Origin: Angelakisella massiliensis
Lineage (GTDB): Bacteria > Bacillota > Clostridia > Oscillospirales > Ruminococcaceae
Direction of reading: 5' to 3'
NCBI RefSeq assembly: GCF_900104675.1
Contig: NZ_LT629945.1
Location: 2,718,756-2,782,755 of the forward strand
Length of the DNA: 64,000 nucleotides
Positions within the stretch are counted from its first letter, which is position 1. Each line of letters starts with the position of its first letter. Positions 1-8,687 of this stretch are shown here, piece by piece. The translations under genes were made by a program, and so were the position numbers. A model generated the notes under the pieces. That model was not told the origin of the DNA. It searched no databases and saw only the letters and a list, made by a program, of their open reading frames with translations.

Positions 1-490
1 TCAGTTTGCCGTCAGAGAATGTACCTGCTCCCCCTTCACCAAACTGAACGTTGGAGCTGGGTGACAAAATACCTTTTTCATGGAACAGACGAATGGATTC
101 CATCCGCTGCTCCACCGCCTCCCCCCGTTCCAGCACCAAAGGACGGTATCCCTGCCGGGCCAGATACAGGGCACAAAACATTCCCGCCGGGCCAAAGCCC
201 ACCACCACCGGACGCTGGGAAAGAGCCTGTGTTCCCTGCTCAAAAACCAATGGTTTTTCCTGTGTGCGGCCCACATCAATGCTCAGTTCCACCTGGCTTT
301 CGTCCTTAAGAACGTAACCTACGGTGTAGGTAAAACGAATATGATCTTTTTTTCTGGCATCCACCGACCGTTTGACGATTCTTTGCTCCAATACCTGACT
401 GCGGGGAATCTTCAGACGGCGCAGACCCATTTCATAGCACTTTTGCTGGTCCTCATCCAGTCCCAGGGAAATACCTCTGACTAAAATCAT
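1..490 (-). CDS. NAD(P)/FAD-dependent dehydrogenase (COG2509 type), N-terminal part
   Basis: Only the first 163 codons lie in the window; the gene runs off the left edge. The start is the ATG at 490, preceded by GAAAGGAGA. After an N-terminal domain of about 90 residues comes a dinucleotide-binding fold with VVVGFGPAGMF (about residues 94-104) and an acidic strand end (LVLERG), then the family hallmark NVQFGEGGAGTFSDGKL at the window edge. These point to the family of uncharacterised FAD-dependent dehydrogenases common in Clostridia. The substrate is unknown. It lies downstream of, and in the same direction as, cdaA-cdaR and may be read from the same transcript. Confidence 0.85.
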   Translation of the reverse strand, partial: MILVRGISLGLDEDQQKCYEMGLRRLKIPRSQVLEQRIVKRSVDARKKDHIRFTYTVGYVLKDESQVELSIDVGRTQEKPLVFEQGTQALSQRPVVVGFGPAGMFCALYLARQGYRPLVLERGEAVEQRMESIRLFHEKGILSPSSNVQFGEGGAGTFSDGKL

Positions 491-571
491 CCCGATCCAT
501 CTCTCCTTTCCAGACAACCGGCAAACAGAACTCAAGCCCGCCGCTTGGGACGGGCTTGAATGGGAAATTCT

Positions 572-1846
572 TTATTTTTCCTGTACGCTGACCACAGCGG
601 TATACTCACCGATGGCCCATACCAGACCCTTGTTGGGTGCGTAAATCTGAACGGAAACCTCATACTGACCGGTCTGCACTTCCTGGTCGGCAAAGTCAAT
701 CTCTGCTACCAGGTCGGTGGATTTGAGCCCGTCAATGATCTCACTGGGGCCGATCATGCGCACATTGTTGATAGACCGTGTAAGCAGCTGAGCGTCATAA
801 TCCGGCGGCACATTGCGGATGACGATATTGCGTACCGACAAGGTTTTCGCTTCAAAGCCTTCGGAATTGAACTCCACTACCACATTTTCAATATTATTAT
901 AGTTGCGGATGGCATCCGGCAGCTGCAGCTTAAAGGTGAGGCTGGAGTTGACGGTCAAATCCAACTGGGACAGATCCACATATCCAATGGGGACCTCATA
1001 ATAACGGCTGAGGGTTTCGGCAGTGGCCGCCACAGTGATGTAATCGTTGGAAAGGGTATACTCCAATTCCTCCAGCGGAAAATCTGTGGGAACATTGATA
1101 AAGGAAAGGGTGGTTGGCAGCTCTACAATCCGCAGCACCGGAATCTCTACCCGCACTGTCTCATAATTGCAGGTAACCAAACTGCCTTCCGTCCCCACCG
1201 GGACCGTATTTCCATCGCTGTCCAAAAATACAATGGGCAGATCCAGCTTTTCTGTGGCGGACAAAGGTTCCGTCAAAGTAGCACGCACCACGCCACGGGC
1301 GATCCGGTTTACCTGGGTCTCCGGCCCCTGAATGGTAACCATTGTGGGGCTGATGGTCGCCTCTCCCAGCTGGAACGCCTCTTCATCCGGTACCTCCGCG
1401 CCGGTCAGCTCCAGCTCCAGAGGGATGTCCCGCTCCACCTCACGGTCAAAGGTCACCTCAATGGTGGAAGGGGTAATGGAGAGCACCTCATATTTTCTTC
1501 CCTCCTCATTGACCGCCTCCACCCGCAAGGTGTAAGTTCCGGGCTTGGTAACACCGGTCAGAGAAGCCTGCAAACGCACATCTTCTCCATGAAAATTACC
1601 GATATTGTAGCGCATACCCGAAATTTCCGCGGTAACGGTGGCATCTTCCCCTTCCACTACATTCAAATCAGAGGTGCTGGGAAGATTGATTTCCACCGGA
1701 ACATCGTGGACTGTCTTTTTCCAATCCGTCTCCCCCGAGGAAGTAATCACAAACCACAATACCACTGAACATATAATCGAAAAGGCAATGGTAACGCTGG
1801 GGCGTTTGGAAAATTCAGAAAGATTGAAATTCAGGTTCAGCTTCAT
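572..1846 (-). CDS. cdaR: YbbR-domain protein CdaR, regulator of the c-di-AMP cyclase
   Basis: A 424-residue protein with a short cytoplasmic N-terminus, one membrane anchor (about residues 16-36) and a long extracytoplasmic part made of repeated beta-rich YbbR domains (repeated V-x-V-P-V and P-x-x-V-x-I-x-G-P segments; ITPSTIEVTFD, ISPTMVTIQGPET). In Firmicutes CdaR binds and modulates the membrane diadenylate cyclase CdaA. The gene overlaps the cdaA stop by 4 nt (ATGA), so the two are translationally coupled. Its length is usual for a three-to-four-repeat clostridial member. The assignment rests on domain pattern plus the invariant pairing with cdaA. Confidence 0.93.
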   Translation of the reverse strand: MKLNLNFNLSEFSKRPSVTIAFSIICSVVLWFVITSSGETDWKKTVHDVPVEINLPSTSDLNVVEGEDATVTAEISGMRYNIGNFHGEDVRLQASLTGVTKPGTYTLRVEAVNEEGRKYEVLSITPSTIEVTFDREVERDIPLELELTGAEVPDEEAFQLGEATISPTMVTIQGPETQVNRIARGVVRATLTEPLSATEKLDLPIVFLDSDGNTVPVGTEGSLVTCNYETVRVEIPVLRIVELPTTLSFINVPTDFPLEELEYTLSNDYITVAATAETLSRYYEVPIGYVDLSQLDLTVNSSLTFKLQLPDAIRNYNNIENVVVEFNSEGFEAKTLSVRNIVIRNVPPDYDAQLLTRSINNVRMIGPSEIIDGLKSTDLVAEIDFADQEVQTGQYEVSVQIYAPNKGLVWAIGEYTAVVSVQEK

Positions 1847-2745
1847 TTCTTCACCCGCTTGAGAATTTTGCTCACATTATGCTCCTTTTTCTCCTCCGTC
1901 TCATGAATCAACTCCCGCTGGAGAAGCTCCTTGAGTTTCGCCGGGGTCAGCCGCATATTCAGCTGCCCATTGAGCGCTACTGTAATGGCGCCGGTCTCCT
2001 CTGAAACCACCACCACCACCGCGTCTGAAACCTCGCTGACGCCCAAAGCGGCCCTATGGCGGGTACCCAGCATCCTGCTGATCTCATAATTTTGGGACAA
2101 AGGCAAAAAGCATCCCGCCGAATGGAGCCGGTTTTCCCGGACTACCAAAGCGCCGTCATGCAGGGGCGCGTTGTGGAAAAAAATGTTGCCGATTAGCTCC
2201 GGACTGGGATCACTGTTGATAATGGTACCGGTGGAGATGATATCTCCCAGCTTGGTTTCCCGCTCCAGCACGATCAGCGCGCCGGTTTTATCCTTGGAAA
2301 AGGCTGCGCAGCTCTCACAGATGGCATCAATCAGCTGCTGTGTTTTCTGCCGCTCCTGCTCCTTGGCCTCGCTGCCGGGACCGAATAACTGGATATTGGA
2401 AATGGTAGAAATACTGGAACGGCCCAACTGTTCCATGGCTTTGCGCAGCTCAGGCTGAAACAGCACCAGCAGCACCATAGCTCCATAAGGAAGGATGAAT
2501 GCCAGTACCGCCCGCAGCATCCCAAAACCGAACAATTCGGCGATCCAATACAGCAGCAATACCGCCAATACGCCTTTTACCAGCTGACCGGCGCGGGTAT
2601 CCCGTACCAAGCCCACCATTTTATAGATGAGAAAGGCCACAATGCACATATCCAGCACGTCGGACAGCTGGATGGATGTGACCATATTGATAAACCAATC
2701 CCACATCAGTTGAATCTGCGGGATCTGTGTTGCTTCCGTCATCAT
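1843..2745 (-). CDS. cdaA: Diadenylate cyclase CdaA (DacA), c-di-AMP synthase
   Basis: A 300-residue protein that makes c-di-AMP from two ATP at the membrane. Three hydrophobic helices lie within residues 30-97 and are followed by the DAC (DisA_N) domain, with the nucleotide-binding motifs DGALVV (about 197-202) and GTRHRAALG (about 227-235). This is the classic CdaA layout and length (about 270-300 residues). Two neighbouring ATGs open the frame; either could be used. glmM, which often follows cdaA-cdaR, is not seen here: the next gene downstream of cdaR is an FAD dehydrogenase. c-di-AMP normally controls potassium and osmolyte transport and cell-wall balance. Confidence 0.96.
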   Translation of the reverse strand: MMTEATQIPQIQLMWDWFINMVTSIQLSDVLDMCIVAFLIYKMVGLVRDTRAGQLVKGVLAVLLLYWIAELFGFGMLRAVLAFILPYGAMVLLVLFQPELRKAMEQLGRSSISTISNIQLFGPGSEAKEQERQKTQQLIDAICESCAAFSKDKTGALIVLERETKLGDIISTGTIINSDPSPELIGNIFFHNAPLHDGALVVRENRLHSAGCFLPLSQNYEISRMLGTRHRAALGVSEVSDAVVVVVSEETGAITVALNGQLNMRLTPAKLKELLQRELIHETEEKKEHNVSKILKRVKK

Positions 2746-2799
2746 GCAGACTTCCCTTTCACTACTGAGAAGATCACCGGACCGCAGACACCGCGGTAT

Positions 2800-2910
2800 T
2801 TATTGCTCCGCCAGCATCCGTTTCCAACGCTCCAGCATCCGTCGGATTTTCCGGCGGGCAGATTCCTCTTTTGTTATTATTCTGCACCGTTGAGAATCAT
2901 GCTGCGGCAT
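2800..2910 (-). CDS. Possible small basic protein between cdaA and the coiled-coil gene
   Basis: A short open frame of 36 codons starts at the ATG at 2910 with AAGAGG a few bases upstream. It ends in a strongly basic, helix-prone tail (KEESARRKIRRMLERWKRM). The frame stays open further upstream to 2991, overlapping the end of the coiled-coil gene, but that part looks non-coding. No family is recognised. It could be real, because the spacing in the operon is tight, or chance. Confidence 0.25.
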   Translation of the reverse strand: MPQHDSQRCRIITKEESARRKIRRMLERWKRMLAEQ

Positions 2911-2947
2911 TGGGGCCTCTTTTTCCTTCCCCCTTTCACCGGGGGCC

Positions 2948-3592
2948 TTATCGAAAAAACTGTGTGCCGGACTTCCTGGGCGGAGTTTCATTGTTCAGCT
3001 GATTGAGGCTCTCCTCAAAGCCTGCCAATGTCTGAGAAATATGACGGCGAAATTCCTCCAGCTCATCCTTCAGTTGAGCTACATCGCCCTGAGGCTGGGG
3101 GCCGGTTTTTTCCTCTTTTTTCTGCTGATGCAGCTGCTCCTCCGCCTGCCCTTTCCCAGCGGCACGCCGCTTTTCGGCCTGCTGACGGTTCAGCTGGATC
3201 TCCGCAGCCAAAATCCGGAGTTTGCTTTCCTGCTCCGCGTTTTTATTTTGCAGCTGACGGTTCTGCTCTGCCTGGATCTGGATCTCCTTCTCCCTGTGAC
3301 GAAGCTCCTGCTCCTGACGTCCATTCTGCTCCCGCAGACGCTGGCAGATCTCCTTTAATTCCTCCAGCTCCTCCTGAGCCTGAAGATGCTGCTGCTCCAG
3401 CTCCTGACGCTGGCTTTCACTTTCTTCCAGCTCCTGCCGCAGCTGTTCCAGCTGGCGCTCATATTCCTCCGTCCTGCGCTGCTGCTCCTCATCCTTCTTC
3501 TTGGCTGTGCAGTCCAGTTCATAAATATAATCCAGCACCGCTTTTTTATCGAAACCCAGCATGGCGGTGGCAAACACCTTCTGCTGCTCCAC
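2948..3592 (-). CDS. DivIVA-like coiled-coil protein
   Basis: The start is set at GTG 3592, which has GGAAAGAGGGG seven bases upstream; the frame is open further up but that sequence has no coding character. The 214-residue product begins with a short conserved-looking module (FATAMLGFDKKAVLDYIYEL) that resembles the N-terminal membrane-binding segment of DivIVA/GpsB-type proteins. About 150 residues of Glu/Gln/Arg-rich heptads follow, an uninterrupted coiled coil. No enzymatic motif is present. A role at the division site or pole is inference from this architecture alone. It is transcribed towards cdaA. Confidence 0.6.
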   Translation of the reverse strand: MEQQKVFATAMLGFDKKAVLDYIYELDCTAKKKDEEQQRRTEEYERQLEQLRQELEESESQRQELEQQHLQAQEELEELKEICQRLREQNGRQEQELRHREKEIQIQAEQNRQLQNKNAEQESKLRILAAEIQLNRQQAEKRRAAGKGQAEEQLHQQKKEEKTGPQPQGDVAQLKDELEEFRRHISQTLAGFEESLNQLNNETPPRKSGTQFFR

Positions 3593-4036
3593 AAAAACAC
3601 CCCTCTTTCCATCCTCGCCCCAAGAATTCCCATCCGCGCCTGTTTCCCTGTGCTTTTTAATACCGCACGGAATAACAGCGGGCATACCTGTATCAAGGCC
3701 AGGAAAGGCAGCTGAAAGCTGCCGATGCAAATTCTTTGGCAAAATCAATTATAGCATCCTGCTATTGAAAAAACAAATAGAATCCATGAACGTCCATCAT
3801 ACAAAATGTGACCCGGAACGTCATCGAATATTAAGATGGAGACCCGCTTTCTCAGCCTTTTCAGCACTCCAAAGCGAAAGAAATCCTGCATTTTCACCCC
3901 AGTTTCCCGTAAAAAACGGAAAATCCTTCTTTTTTGCAGGCTGAAATTCTCCATGCCAAACATTTGATACAACGCCGGACGATGGTATTTTATTCTTTAT
4001 CAGGGGCGAAATTCACAAAAAATTTGCAATTGCCGC
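3593..4036. other. Gene-poor stretch upstream of the coiled-coil gene
   Basis: No convincing gene is seen on either strand. The sequence is A+T-rich from about 3740 to 4030 and includes upstream sequence of the minus-strand coiled-coil gene. The pduL terminator lies at its right edge. Confidence 0.5.
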
Positions 4037-4070
4037 AAAAAAATTCCAGGCAGCCTGAACGACCGCCTGG
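4037..4070 (-). terminator. Rho-independent terminator of pduL
   Basis: Read on the minus strand, the arms CCAGGC and GCCTGG enclose a 13-nt loop and are followed by AATTTTTTTG. It lies 36 nt after the pduL stop codon. Confidence 0.75.
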
Positions 4071-4105
4071 GATTTATGTTGAAGTGCTCTGAAAATCACC
4101 CGAAA

Positions 4106-4684
4106 TCAGCCTTTGATGACCTCGCCGTACACAACGCCGGACAGAGCGGCCGCATTGGCCTCGTCGGTATCAAAATGAGCAGCCAGAGCGAACTTGGGAG
4201 AAACACGGACCACCACATCGCCGAAGATGGTGGAACGCTCGTCGTTGACCACCTTCAGAGAAACGATCTCCTTATCGGCAACACCCAGCTTCTCAGCATC
4301 CTCGGGGGTAGCGTGAATATGACGCTTGGCAACGATGACGCCTTCCTTCAGCTCAACCTCGCCGCAGGGTCCTACCAGCTTGCAGCCAGCGCTGCCGGCC
4401 ACGTCGCCGGATTCACGGATGGGAGCGGACACACCGATGGAACGGGCGTCAGTCAGGGACAGCTCCACCTGAGTGGCGGAACGGGTGGGGCCCAGGATGG
4501 ACACGCCGGACAGGGTGCGCTTGGGGCCGACAACGTCCACTCTCTCCACGCAGGCAAACTGACCAGGCTGAGACAGATCCTTTTTATGAGTCAGCTTAGC
4601 GCCCTTGCCGAACAGGGTCTCCAGGTCCGCTTCAGTAACATGAACATGACGGGCGGAAGTTTCAATCAGAACTTTGTTTTCCAT
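4106..4684 (-). CDS. pduL: Phosphate propanoyltransferase PduL
   Basis: A 192-residue enzyme that swaps CoA and phosphate on acyl groups (acetyl or propionyl-CoA to the acyl phosphate), feeding acetate kinase-type ATP formation. The paired zinc-binding motifs of the family are both present: ARHVHV at residues 11-16 and KRHIHA at 120-125. The start at 4684 follows GGAGG; longer in-frame starts lack a well-placed ribosome site. There is no microcompartment targeting extension and no pdu or eut genes nearby, so it is probably a free cytoplasmic phosphotransacylase used in fermentation. It is a single-gene unit with its own promoter and terminator. Confidence 0.95.
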   Translation of the reverse strand: MENKVLIETSARHVHVTEADLETLFGKGAKLTHKKDLSQPGQFACVERVDVVGPKRTLSGVSILGPTRSATQVELSLTDARSIGVSAPIRESGDVAGSAGCKLVGPCGEVELKEGVIVAKRHIHATPEDAEKLGVADKEIVSLKVVNDERSTIFGDVVVRVSPKFALAAHFDTDEANAAALSGVVYGEVIKG

Positions 4685-4812
4685 GATAACCATACCTCCA
4701 TTTTTGCTTCGGGCCATGCCGGTCCCGATTGCCTTGAGGAACGATCTGCTGTTTCCACACACAGAAACAGCGTCCGGCCACCGGAAAAGCGGTATTCGGA
4801 CGTTCCGTATTC

Positions 4813-4841
4813 ATTGTAGCATAAATCTATTCCTGCCGCAA
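4813..4841 (-). promoter_or_regulatory. Probable sigma-A promoter of pduL
   Basis: On the minus strand TTGCGG (4841-4836) and TACAAT (4818-4813) are separated by 17 nt. The position is 129 nt upstream of the pduL start. Confidence 0.5.
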
Positions 4842-5194
4842 CGGCATCCGACAAAATTCTCCTCTCTTTCCGGGGCATTCTGAAAAGTTGAAATTTTCAT
4901 TTTTTGTGCAGGAGATGGTATCTGCTGTATCAAAAATACCGTGTGTCTCCAAGGCGCCTGCTTTTTTCCCTTGCCCCCTGTACTTCCCGGGAAAAATCTT
5001 AGGGGTTCTTTTGGAAAAGGCTCTGAAAAACAGTCTTTGCTGCTGCTCCGCTGAAAACACCTGCTTCCGGCAATCGCCCAGGATGGGAGAGGATAAAACA
5101 CAAGGTCTGCCATTCAGGCTGTTTTGCGGGCAGACAAATGGGGGCCTTATGGATACCTGTCCTGGTACCCATGCTGCAGGTCCCCCTGAAGGAC
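4842..5194. other. Gene-free intergenic region between pduL and the uracil-DNA glycosylase gene
   Basis: No open frame with a ribosome site or recognisable product was found on either strand. No clear stem-loop with a T-run is visible. It separates two divergent transcription units. Confidence 0.5.
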
Positions 5195-5223
5195 TTAACA
5201 CTGGATATTTTTTTTGCTATAAT
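5195..5223 (+). promoter_or_regulatory. Sigma-A promoter of the uracil-DNA glycosylase-lipid kinase unit
   Basis: TTAACA (5195-5200), a 17-nt spacer and a perfect TATAAT (5218-5223). It leaves a leader of about 135 nt before the ATG at 5365. Confidence 0.75.
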
Positions 5224-5364
5224 ATCCTTGATTCTCATCGATCCATACAGCTTTTTGGCGGCGGCAGGATGAGGAAAATTTCGGGTGCGGCCCTATTCTT
5301 CCGCTGCTTTTTCCTTATTATAAAATCATAGCTTATTGCCAGCTTGACAGGAGGCGTTTTCAGG

Positions 5365-5967
5365 ATGACAGGTATGATGGAAGATTTTCAGCAGCTCCAG
5401 CAGACAGTGGAAAGCTGTACCCGCTGCGATCTGTGTCAGGGACGGCACCATGTGGTGTTCGGCACCGGCAATCCTCAGGCCAAGGTGATGTTTATCGGGG
5501 AAGGTCCCGGAGAGCAGGAGGACCTGAAGGGGGAGCCCTTTGTAGGACGCAGCGGCCAGCTGATGGATAAGATGCTGGAATATGTGGGGCTTTCCAGAAA
5601 AACCAATATTTATATTGCCAATATGGTCAAATGCCGTCCCCCTCAAAACCGGGACCCCTCCAAGGATGAAGTGGCGCTGTGTATAGGATATCTCCGCAAC
5701 CAGGTTTATCTCATCCGCCCCAAGGTCATCGTCTGTGTGGGACGGATCGCCGCCACCGCTTTGATTTCCCCCACCTATAAAGTAACAAAGGAACATGGCA
5801 CCTTTGTGGAGCGCAACGGCACATTGCTGATGGGCACCTTCCATCCCGCGGCGCTGCTGCGCAATCCGGACAATAAATCCGCCGCTATGGAGGATCTGTT
5901 CCGTCTGCGGGATAAACTTCTGGAATTGGGACTATTACAGCCGGAAGAGCCGGAACACAACTGCTGA
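5365..5967 (+). CDS. Type-4 uracil-DNA glycosylase (iron-sulfur)
   Basis: Removes uracil from DNA as the first step of base-excision repair. The 200-residue product carries the family-4 signature: an N-terminal CTRCDLC cluster (C18, C21, C24) and a later Cys in NMVKCRPPQNRDP for the 4Fe-4S centre, the catalytic loop GEGPGEQEDLKGEPFVG (about residues 45-61), and the C-terminal HPAALLRNP motif. The start is ATG 5365 with AGGAGG ten bases upstream; the frame is open to 5344 but without a ribosome site. It is followed after 16 nt by a lipid kinase gene and is probably co-transcribed with it. Confidence 0.95.
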   Translation: MTGMMEDFQQLQQTVESCTRCDLCQGRHHVVFGTGNPQAKVMFIGEGPGEQEDLKGEPFVGRSGQLMDKMLEYVGLSRKTNIYIANMVKCRPPQNRDPSKDEVALCIGYLRNQVYLIRPKVIVCVGRIAATALISPTYKVTKEHGTFVERNGTLLMGTFHPAALLRNPDNKSAAMEDLFRLRDKLLELGLLQPEEPEHNC

Positions 5968-5983
5968 GCTAGGAGGAGAGGTT

Positions 5984-6919
5984 ATGGCGCAAAAACTGCT
6001 TTTTCTGGTCAATCCTCACGCCGGGCGTTCTGAGATTAAAAATTATCTGCTGGAGATCGTGGATCAGTTTACCAAGGAAGGGTGGGATACCACCGTTGTG
6101 ACCACCCAGCGGGCCGGACAAATCCCTTTATTGCTGGATGAGCGCCGGGGGGAATTTCAGCGGGTCGTTTGCTGCGGCGGAGACGGTACCCTCAACGAAA
6201 CCATCAATGGTTTGATGAATTGGAGTCCCCGTCAGCTGCTGGGATATATTCCCGCCGGGACAACCAACGACTTTGCTTCCAGCCTGGGGCTTCACCGGTC
6301 CATGCCGGATGCAGGCCGTACCTGTGTGCAGGGTGAGCCTTTTCCTGTGGATATCGGCCGTTTTGGAAGCAGATATTTCGCTTATGTAGCCGCTTTCGGA
6401 GCGTTTACCAGCGTCTCCTACGGCACGCCTCAGCATTTCAAAAATCTTCTGGGGCGGGCGGCTTATATCCTGGAGGGCATTCTCAGCCTGCCAACAATTA
6501 AAACCTACTCCATGACAGTGGAATGTGATGGACAAATCATTGAAGGAGACTATGTCTTCGGCATGGTAGCAAACTCCACCTCTGTGGGCGGCATTCCCAT
6601 GGGCCGGCGGCTGGATGTTTCCCTCAACGATGGGCTTTTGGAACTGGTGCTGGTGAAGTACCCCCACAGCGCGATTGAGGCCCAACAGCTTCTCACCGCT
6701 TTGGCCGCCCATGAGCCCAGCAGCGAGTTGCTCCGCTTCTGCCGCGCTTCCTCTTTCCGCATCCATTCCCAGGAGCCCCTCTCCTGGACCTTGGACGGAG
6801 AATTCGGCGGCGAGGTCACCGATGTGGAAATCAAGGTTTGCCCCCAGGCGATTTCCGTCCTCACTCCTTCCGGCGCTGTTCCCGGCACTGGGGAAAACCA
6901 TCTGGCAAAAGAAGACTGA
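5984..6919 (+). CDS. YegS/DagK-family lipid kinase
   Basis: A 311-residue diacylglycerol kinase-like protein. It has the N-terminal LVNPHAG strand-loop, the nucleotide-binding CGGDGTLNE motif (about residues 64-72), YIPAGTTNDFASSLGL and the C-terminal lid domain with WTLDGE. Members phosphorylate diacylglycerol or related lipids and return them to phospholipid synthesis. The ribosome site AGGAGGAGAGG lies just before the ATG. The exact lipid substrate cannot be read from sequence. It is the second gene of the unit that starts with the uracil-DNA glycosylase. Confidence 0.9.
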   Translation: MAQKLLFLVNPHAGRSEIKNYLLEIVDQFTKEGWDTTVVTTQRAGQIPLLLDERRGEFQRVVCCGGDGTLNETINGLMNWSPRQLLGYIPAGTTNDFASSLGLHRSMPDAGRTCVQGEPFPVDIGRFGSRYFAYVAAFGAFTSVSYGTPQHFKNLLGRAAYILEGILSLPTIKTYSMTVECDGQIIEGDYVFGMVANSTSVGGIPMGRRLDVSLNDGLLELVLVKYPHSAIEAQQLLTALAAHEPSSELLRFCRASSFRIHSQEPLSWTLDGEFGGEVTDVEIKVCPQAISVLTPSGAVPGTGENHLAKED

Positions 6920-7046
6920 TCAGCGCTGCGCCATAGCGGCCTTTCTCTGCCGCCTTTTCTTTGCAGCGTCATTATTATAAGAAAAGATTCATAGAAAGGG
7001 CTGTTTTCGGCCCAATATTGCGATAAAAGCTGCTTGAACGCACTTT

Positions 7047-7080
7047 GAAGCCGGTGGAAGGATGCACCGGCTTCTTTTTT
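7047..7080 (+). terminator. Strong rho-independent terminator
   Basis: GAAGCCGGTG and CACCGGCTTC form a perfect 10-bp stem with an 8-nt loop, followed by TTTTTT. It ends the uracil-DNA glycosylase-lipid kinase unit. The remaining sequence between 6920 and 7243 shows no gene. Confidence 0.92.
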
Positions 7081-7243
7081 ATGGGGAATTTGTTTTTTCC
7101 CTTTCTCTGCACAGGTTTTACCTCCGGAAACAGCGGCGCTGTGTCACTTTTTCTTTCTTCGCATAGCATGATACTGCACTGACTGTCATCTTTCCGCCTG
7201 TCTTTTTTGTCGGGGCGGTATCATGTGAAGGAGGAGTTCCACC

Positions 7244-8341
7244 ATGCCTGAAACTAAAATCCTGCGCTTTTTTCTGGGGGCCAACTCCGCCCAGGGCTTT
7301 GTCTCCCGCTTCGACCAGCTGGGAGACCCTCGGGATGGATGGCGTTTGACCATTCTCAAAGGTGGCCCCGGCACCGGAAAATCCACTTTGATGAAGAATG
7401 TGGCTTCCAAACTGTCTGACCGCTGCCAGGTTGTAGAGGAAATTCACTGCTCTTCCGATGTGGATTCCCTGGACGCCGTTCTGTTCCCGGAATACCGTCT
7501 TTCCATTGCCGACGGCACCGCCCCCCACACCCTGGACCCCAAATATCCCGGTGCCTGTGAAACCATCGCCAATCTTTCTGATTGCTGGAATGAAAGCAAG
7601 CTGTTTGATTCCAGGGATGCCATCATGGCCTCTGTAAACCGGTGCTCCGACCTCCACCGCAGCTCCTCCGGCTATTTGTATGCTGCCGGTTCCCTGCTCA
7701 CCGAGGTACAGCTGATGGCCCGGGCCGCTACCGATGAGGAAAAGGTCCGCCGCCTGGCCCGCTCCATCGCTGCCAGGGAATTTCCCAAATCCTCCGGCAA
7801 GGAAGGACGGGAGAGGATCCGTTTCCTGTCCGGGATCACCAACAAAGGGCTGGTTGTGTTTGAGGATACCGCCCGCGCTCTGGCTTCCCGCATTCATTTG
7901 CTGGAGGACCCATGGGGCGTCTCGGCACCTCTGCTGCTGGGAGAGCTTCGTCAGCTGGCTCTGGCCGCCGGCCTGGACGTGATTTCCTGCCCCTGTCCTC
8001 TGTTTCCCTTTGGCCGCATTGAGCACCTGTTCCTGCCGGAGCTGGATCTGGGCTTCATGATGTTTAACCGGTTCCACTCCGTGACGCTGACGCCGGAGCG
8101 AACCATTCACGCCCGCCGCTTCACCGATCTTGAAATGATCCAGAGCAGAAAACGCCGAATCGCCTTCCTCCAGCGGGCTGCCTGGAATATGGTGGAACAG
8201 TCCTGTACTCTGCTGGCTCAGGCGAAAGAGGAGCATGACCGTCTGGAAAAATATTATGTTGACGCCATGGACTGGACAGCACAGCAAAGCTTGACTGAAC
8301 AGGTCACAGAACGGTTTGAAACTTTGTCAAAGGCAGAGTAA
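7244..8341 (+). CDS. P-loop ATPase of the PRK06851 type
   Basis: A 365-residue protein widespread in spore-forming Clostridia and uncharacterised. It opens with RFFLGANSAQGF, a phrase typical of this family, followed by a Walker A motif GGPGTGKST (about residues 40-48). The second half again contains FEDTARALASRI and HLFLPELDLGF, suggesting two related halves, of which only the first keeps a P-loop. Cysteines cluster in ISCPCPLFPFGRIEHL. The ribosome site GAAGGAGGAG precedes the ATG. The function is unknown; the spread of the family among endospore formers suggests a sporulation or germination role, which is inference. Confidence 0.8.
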   Translation: MPETKILRFFLGANSAQGFVSRFDQLGDPRDGWRLTILKGGPGTGKSTLMKNVASKLSDRCQVVEEIHCSSDVDSLDAVLFPEYRLSIADGTAPHTLDPKYPGACETIANLSDCWNESKLFDSRDAIMASVNRCSDLHRSSSGYLYAAGSLLTEVQLMARAATDEEKVRRLARSIAAREFPKSSGKEGRERIRFLSGITNKGLVVFEDTARALASRIHLLEDPWGVSAPLLLGELRQLALAAGLDVISCPCPLFPFGRIEHLFLPELDLGFMMFNRFHSVTLTPERTIHARRFTDLEMIQSRKRRIAFLQRAAWNMVEQSCTLLAQAKEEHDRLEKYYVDAMDWTAQQSLTEQVTERFETLSKAE

Positions 8342-8344
8342 TCA

Positions 8345-8520
8345 ATCAGGACCTCCAGCTAAGCCGGGGGACTTGGGTTGGTAGGACATCATACCGGCAA
8401 ACCTCTCAAGAGGCACTGAAAGATCTGTCGCCTGCATCACTTGCCCGCAACCCACAAACGGGTACTTAGCACACGGAATCCGCCTTTGCGCACAAATGCT
8501 TCTTATTCTTTTTTACTGCG
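8345..8520 (+). ncRNA. Candidate structured non-coding RNA, unidentified
   Basis: There is no open frame here, yet the sequence holds ordered complementary blocks that suggest a long rod with an apical hairpin. GCTAAG (about 8358) pairs with CTTAGC (about 8466), TGGGTTG with CAACCCA, and CCTC-TCAA-GAGG makes a tight tetraloop hairpin in the middle. A T-rich stretch follows near 8505-8515 and a strong terminator at 8594. A 6S-like RNA is one possibility because of the rod shape, but I could not match it to a known consensus. No downstream gene on this strand argues against a riboswitch. Confidence 0.4.
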
Positions 8521-8593
8521 CTGGATCCTTGAATCTAAAGTTTTTTAATTTTCCCGGCTCAGCCGGGGTTGTCGTTTCGCTAAAACATACAAA

Positions 8594-8638
8594 CAGACGG
8601 CATGGAGGCGTTTGCTTTCCTCCATGCCGTCTGCTTTT
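8594..8638 (+). terminator. Strong terminator, possibly bidirectional
   Basis: CAGACGGCATGGAGG (8594-8608) and CCTCCATGCCGTCTG (8619-8633) form a perfect 15-bp stem with a 10-nt loop, followed by CTTTTTATTGTTG. On the minus strand the stem also lies just after the permease stop, with a weaker T-rich tail. Confidence 0.92.
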
Positions 8639-8687
8639 TATTGTTGTGAAAACAGGCGCTGCCTTCGTCAGCCGAGCCATGCCATTA

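Noticed and set aside
560..1768. Long plus-strand open frame (402 codons) opposite cdaR
   Set aside because: It is the antisense of a clear YbbR-domain gene, has no ribosome site and no recognisable family; the frame is open because of the codon bias of the real gene.
8345..8520. Cobalamin or c-di-AMP riboswitch
   Set aside because: GCCGGGGGA recalls the c-di-AMP riboswitch, but the other conserved blocks are missing and no gene follows on the same strand.
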